This document shows, one piece after another, positions 12,863 to 14,760 of a DNA stretch of 14,760 nt. The notes under the pieces are model-generated. The model saw only the letters and a program-made list of their open reading frames with translations. It made no database searches and was not told the origin of the DNA. A program made the position numbers and the translations under genes. The stretch spans positions 1-14,760 of the forward strand of contig JAOTWH010000037.1 in assembly GCA_029863035.1 (NCBI GenBank), read 5' to 3'. Origin of the DNA: Acidimicrobiia bacterium. GTDB lineage: Bacteria; Actinomycetota; Acidimicrobiia; UBA5794; JAOTWH01. The first letter of the stretch is position 1. Each line of letters opens with the position of its first letter.

Positions 12863-13962
12863 CAGTTGACGATCTTCTCTGTGATGCGGTCCAGACTGAG
12901 CATGCCCAGGTAGCGGTCTCCATCGAACACGGCCGCCGCCTTGGTGTGGCTGCTGAGCACTGCGTCCAGCGCGTCACGCAGAGAGCTATTCGGCGTAAGG
13001 GTGGTGCGGAACGGTCGAATCGGGGCATCGCCTATCCGGCCCCCGTCGAGGTCAGAGGCGGAGACCCAACCATCGATGCGATCTCTCTCTCCGACAGCGA
13101 TCCAGTCGATCTCGTATCGCGCCATGACTGCTTTGGCCTCGCCCATGCCCGAGTCCGGTGCCACCACCGGGCCCCGCTCCAGGTCCACGGTCCTAATCGG
13201 GATGAGCGAAAGCCGCTTGATGCCTCGATCCTCTCCCAGGAAGTCGGCCACGAACTCGTTCGCCGGATTCCGTAACACCTCTGCCGGATCGTCGTATTGC
13301 TCGAGCTTGCCACCGATCTTGAGGATGGCGACGAGGTCGCCCACCTTGATGGCCTCATCTATGTCGTGAGTCACCAGCACGATGGTCTTGTGAAGTCTCT
13401 CTTGCAGGCTGAGGAGCTCGTCCTGCAGTCGTGCCCGCACGATGGGGTCGACGGCTCCGAACGGCTCGTCCATCAGCAGAACCGGAGGATCGGCGGCGAG
13501 TGCCCTGGCAACACCAGCGCGCTGGCGCTGGCCGCCAGAGAGCTCGGCCGGGTAGCGGTCGCGCATCTCGGGTTCGAGATCGACGAGGCCGACCAGCTCG
13601 TCGATCCGATCTGCGATCCGAGCCTTGTCCCATCCGAGCATGCGGGGAACGGTGGCGATGTTGTCGGCAATGGTGCGATGGGGGAACAGGCCGATCTGTT
13701 GGATGACGTATCCGATACCTCGGCGCAGCTCGTGAGCCTCGAGCGAGGTGACGTCGCGTCCTGCCACCTCGATGGTGCCGGAGGTCGGCTCGACCAGCCG
13801 ATTGATCATCTTGAGGGTTGTGGTCTTGCCGCATCCCGACGGCCCAACCAGCACCGTGATGGCGCCCTCAGGCACGTCGAAGGACAGATCGCCGACCGCC
13901 GGGGAGGTGGTGCCGGGGAAGGTCTTGGTGACGCCCTGCAGGCTGATCATGGCGTCAGTCAT
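12862..13962 (-). CDS. Quaternary-amine ABC transporter ATPase with CBS domains
   Basis: 366 residues. The ABC domain spans about 6-235: Walker A GPSGCGKTT (40-48, K46), Q-loop at Q88/Q89, signature LSGGQRQRAGVARAL (141-155), Walker B VLLMDEPFGAVD (161-172, E166) and H-loop His199 in LVTHDIDEA. Residues 260-366 hold two CBS-like motifs ('EIDWIAVGERDRIDGWVS' and 'TKAAAVFDGDRYLGMLSLD'). In OpuA-type importers the CBS pair senses ionic strength or nucleotides such as c-di-AMP, so osmotic gating is possible (inference). It is homologous to ProV/OpuCA. The start may be M1 (13962) or M5 (13950); neither has a strong Shine-Dalgarno. It begins 18 bases after the MAT stop. Confidence 0.95.
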   Translation of the reverse strand: MTDAMISLQGVTKTFPGTTSPAVGDLSFDVPEGAITVLVGPSGCGKTTTLKMINRLVEPTSGTIEVAGRDVTSLEAHELRRGIGYVIQQIGLFPHRTIADNIATVPRMLGWDKARIADRIDELVGLVDLEPEMRDRYPAELSGGQRQRAGVARALAADPPVLLMDEPFGAVDPIVRARLQDELLSLQERLHKTIVLVTHDIDEAIKVGDLVAILKIGGKLEQYDDPAEVLRNPANEFVADFLGEDRGIKRLSLIPIRTVDLERGPVVAPDSGMGEAKAVMARYEIDWIAVGERDRIDGWVSASDLDGGRIGDAPIRPFRTTLTPNSSLRDALDAVLSSHTKAAAVFDGDRYLGMLSLDRITEKIVN

Positions 13963-13980
13963 GGGCCGCTCTCGCCCGGA

Positions 13981-14760
13981 TCAGTAAAGCTCGTATTGGC
14001 CGGCGACGAGACGATCTCGCACACCGTCCCAGTCGGCCAGGCTCTCCTTGGCGATGGAATTGACCTGGCCATCGTCGACCTCACCGCTGACCTCGATGTG
14101 AGCGACCTGGGGATCCGTCACCGGAGCCCCGATGCGGCTCAACAGCCGCACTGTCGCTTCCGCCGCCCCCGCCTCGTCCACTACCCGCCGAGCGATGTCG
14201 TAAGCGATGGCGTGGTAGGTCTTGCCAACGTGGGCTGCTGGGTTCTTGCCGGCGGCCGCTTCGAGGCTCATGGGTCGGTACGGAGTGATGAGGCCGCCGA
14301 ACCGGTTACCGCGACCGACCTGGCCATCGTCGCCAGCCTCCGCTGACGTTCCACTCAGAGTTAGATAGGGGCTGTCGTCGGAGTCGGCTCCGTTGACACT
14401 GACAGCAACGCTTCCACCCAGATCTTCTGCTCCGATGGCGGAGGCCGCGGTGGCAACTTCAGAGATGGCAGCGTCGTAGTCAGCGCGGCTGGTCACTTGG
14501 TTGGCCAGCACGGGAACCGCGACGGTTATCTGCGTTTCGCTCGTGCGTGAGCCCATCACCTTGATGTCGCGCCCAACAGGAATGCGCGATCGAAAGTCGT
14601 TCGAGTTGAGGTAGTGCTCAACGTTGTACACGGCAGATTCGAGAGGCGATCGGGGATACGACACGGCGGCAAAGGACGTGTCGTTGCTCATGGGGACCTC
14701 TGACGAGTTGACCAGGGCTAGATCGGAGGATGATTGGCTGAGCCATATGTCGAGATCGAA
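13981..14760 (-). CDS. Archaeal-type S-adenosylmethionine synthetase, N-terminus beyond right edge
   Basis: The frame has no stop up to the right edge, giving 259 residues. The first ATG (14691) lies inside a conserved segment (MSNDTSF, cf. archaeal 'ANDTSFGVGFAPL'), so it is not the true start. Archaeal MAT is about 400 residues, so roughly one third is missing. Landmarks of the archaeal family (PF01941) are clear: DIKVMGSR (coded near 14550-14573), GTSAEAGDDGQVGRGN (14305-14352), GLITPYRPMSLEAAAGKNP (near 14239-14295) and HVGKTY. The bacterial MetK motifs GAGDQG and GGGAFSGKD are absent from the window part. The enzyme makes SAM from ATP and methionine. It is 18 bases upstream of the betaine importer, probably in one transcript. 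Confidence 0.9.
   Translation of the reverse strand, partial: FDLDIWLSQSSSDLALVNSSEVPMSNDTSFAAVSYPRSPLESAVYNVEHYLNSNDFRSRIPVGRDIKVMGSRTSETQITVAVPVLANQVTSRADYDAAISEVATAASAIGAEDLGGSVAVSVNGADSDDSPYLTLSGTSAEAGDDGQVGRGNRFGGLITPYRPMSLEAAAGKNPAAHVGKTYHAIAYDIARRVVDEAGAAEATVRLLSRIGAPVTDPQVAHIEVSGEVDDGQVNSIAKESLADWDGVRDRLVAGQYELY

Noticed and set aside
13297..14346. 349-residue plus-strand open frame
   Set aside because: Antisense to the ABC ATPase and the MAT, both of which carry clear motifs.

Overview
The window looks like chromosomal DNA from a high-GC actinobacterium, possibly of the Acidimicrobiia type (class-level placement is inference). Supporting traits are a Cdc48-like AAA protein with the actinobacterial layout, a DnaQ-type exonuclease fused to a UvrC-like GIY-YIG nuclease as in Mycobacterium Rv2191, an actinobacterial/Gram-positive LexA box, a double-VOC protein of the Rv0577 type, and a type-2 MenC. 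There is no tRNA, rRNA, CRISPR array or insertion sequence. Coding density is high, and all genes are on the minus strand except two at about 3.1-5.1 kb.

Region by region. 1-1157 (-): C-terminally cut Cdc48-like AAA ATPase. 1213-2835 (-): exonuclease/GIY-YIG fusion, with a perfect LexA operator at 2870-2883 just upstream of its GTG start. 3114-3884 and 3989-5146 (+): a two-domain VOC protein and an M23-type lipoprotein. 5143-8277 (-): a large membrane TPM-domain protein followed 3 bases later by a SpoU/TrmH RNA methyltransferase, whose stop shares a CTAG with the stop of the M23 gene. 8319-8488 (-): a non-coding stretch with several strong helices ending in an intrinsic-terminator hairpin; it is either a structured leader of the TPM gene or the 3' UTR of menC. 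8489-10302 (-): a flavodoxin-like oxidoreductase and menC, preceded by a run of ATCAG boxes at 7-base spacing and by the terminator of the next operon.

10456-14760 (-): a quaternary-amine (glycine betaine/choline type) ABC importer in the order ATPase with CBS domains, permease, permease, lipoprotein binding protein, with TGATG stop/start overlaps. It is preceded by an archaeal-type S-adenosylmethionine synthetase whose reading frame runs off the right edge. Uptake of a methyl donor next to SAM synthesis suggests a link to methyl-group supply (inference).

The items most worth a second look are the LexA box on the nuclease fusion, the structured RNA with a possible terminator/antiterminator choice at 8319-8488, the heptad repeat promoter at 10336-10383, and the archaeal-type MAT next to the betaine importer.
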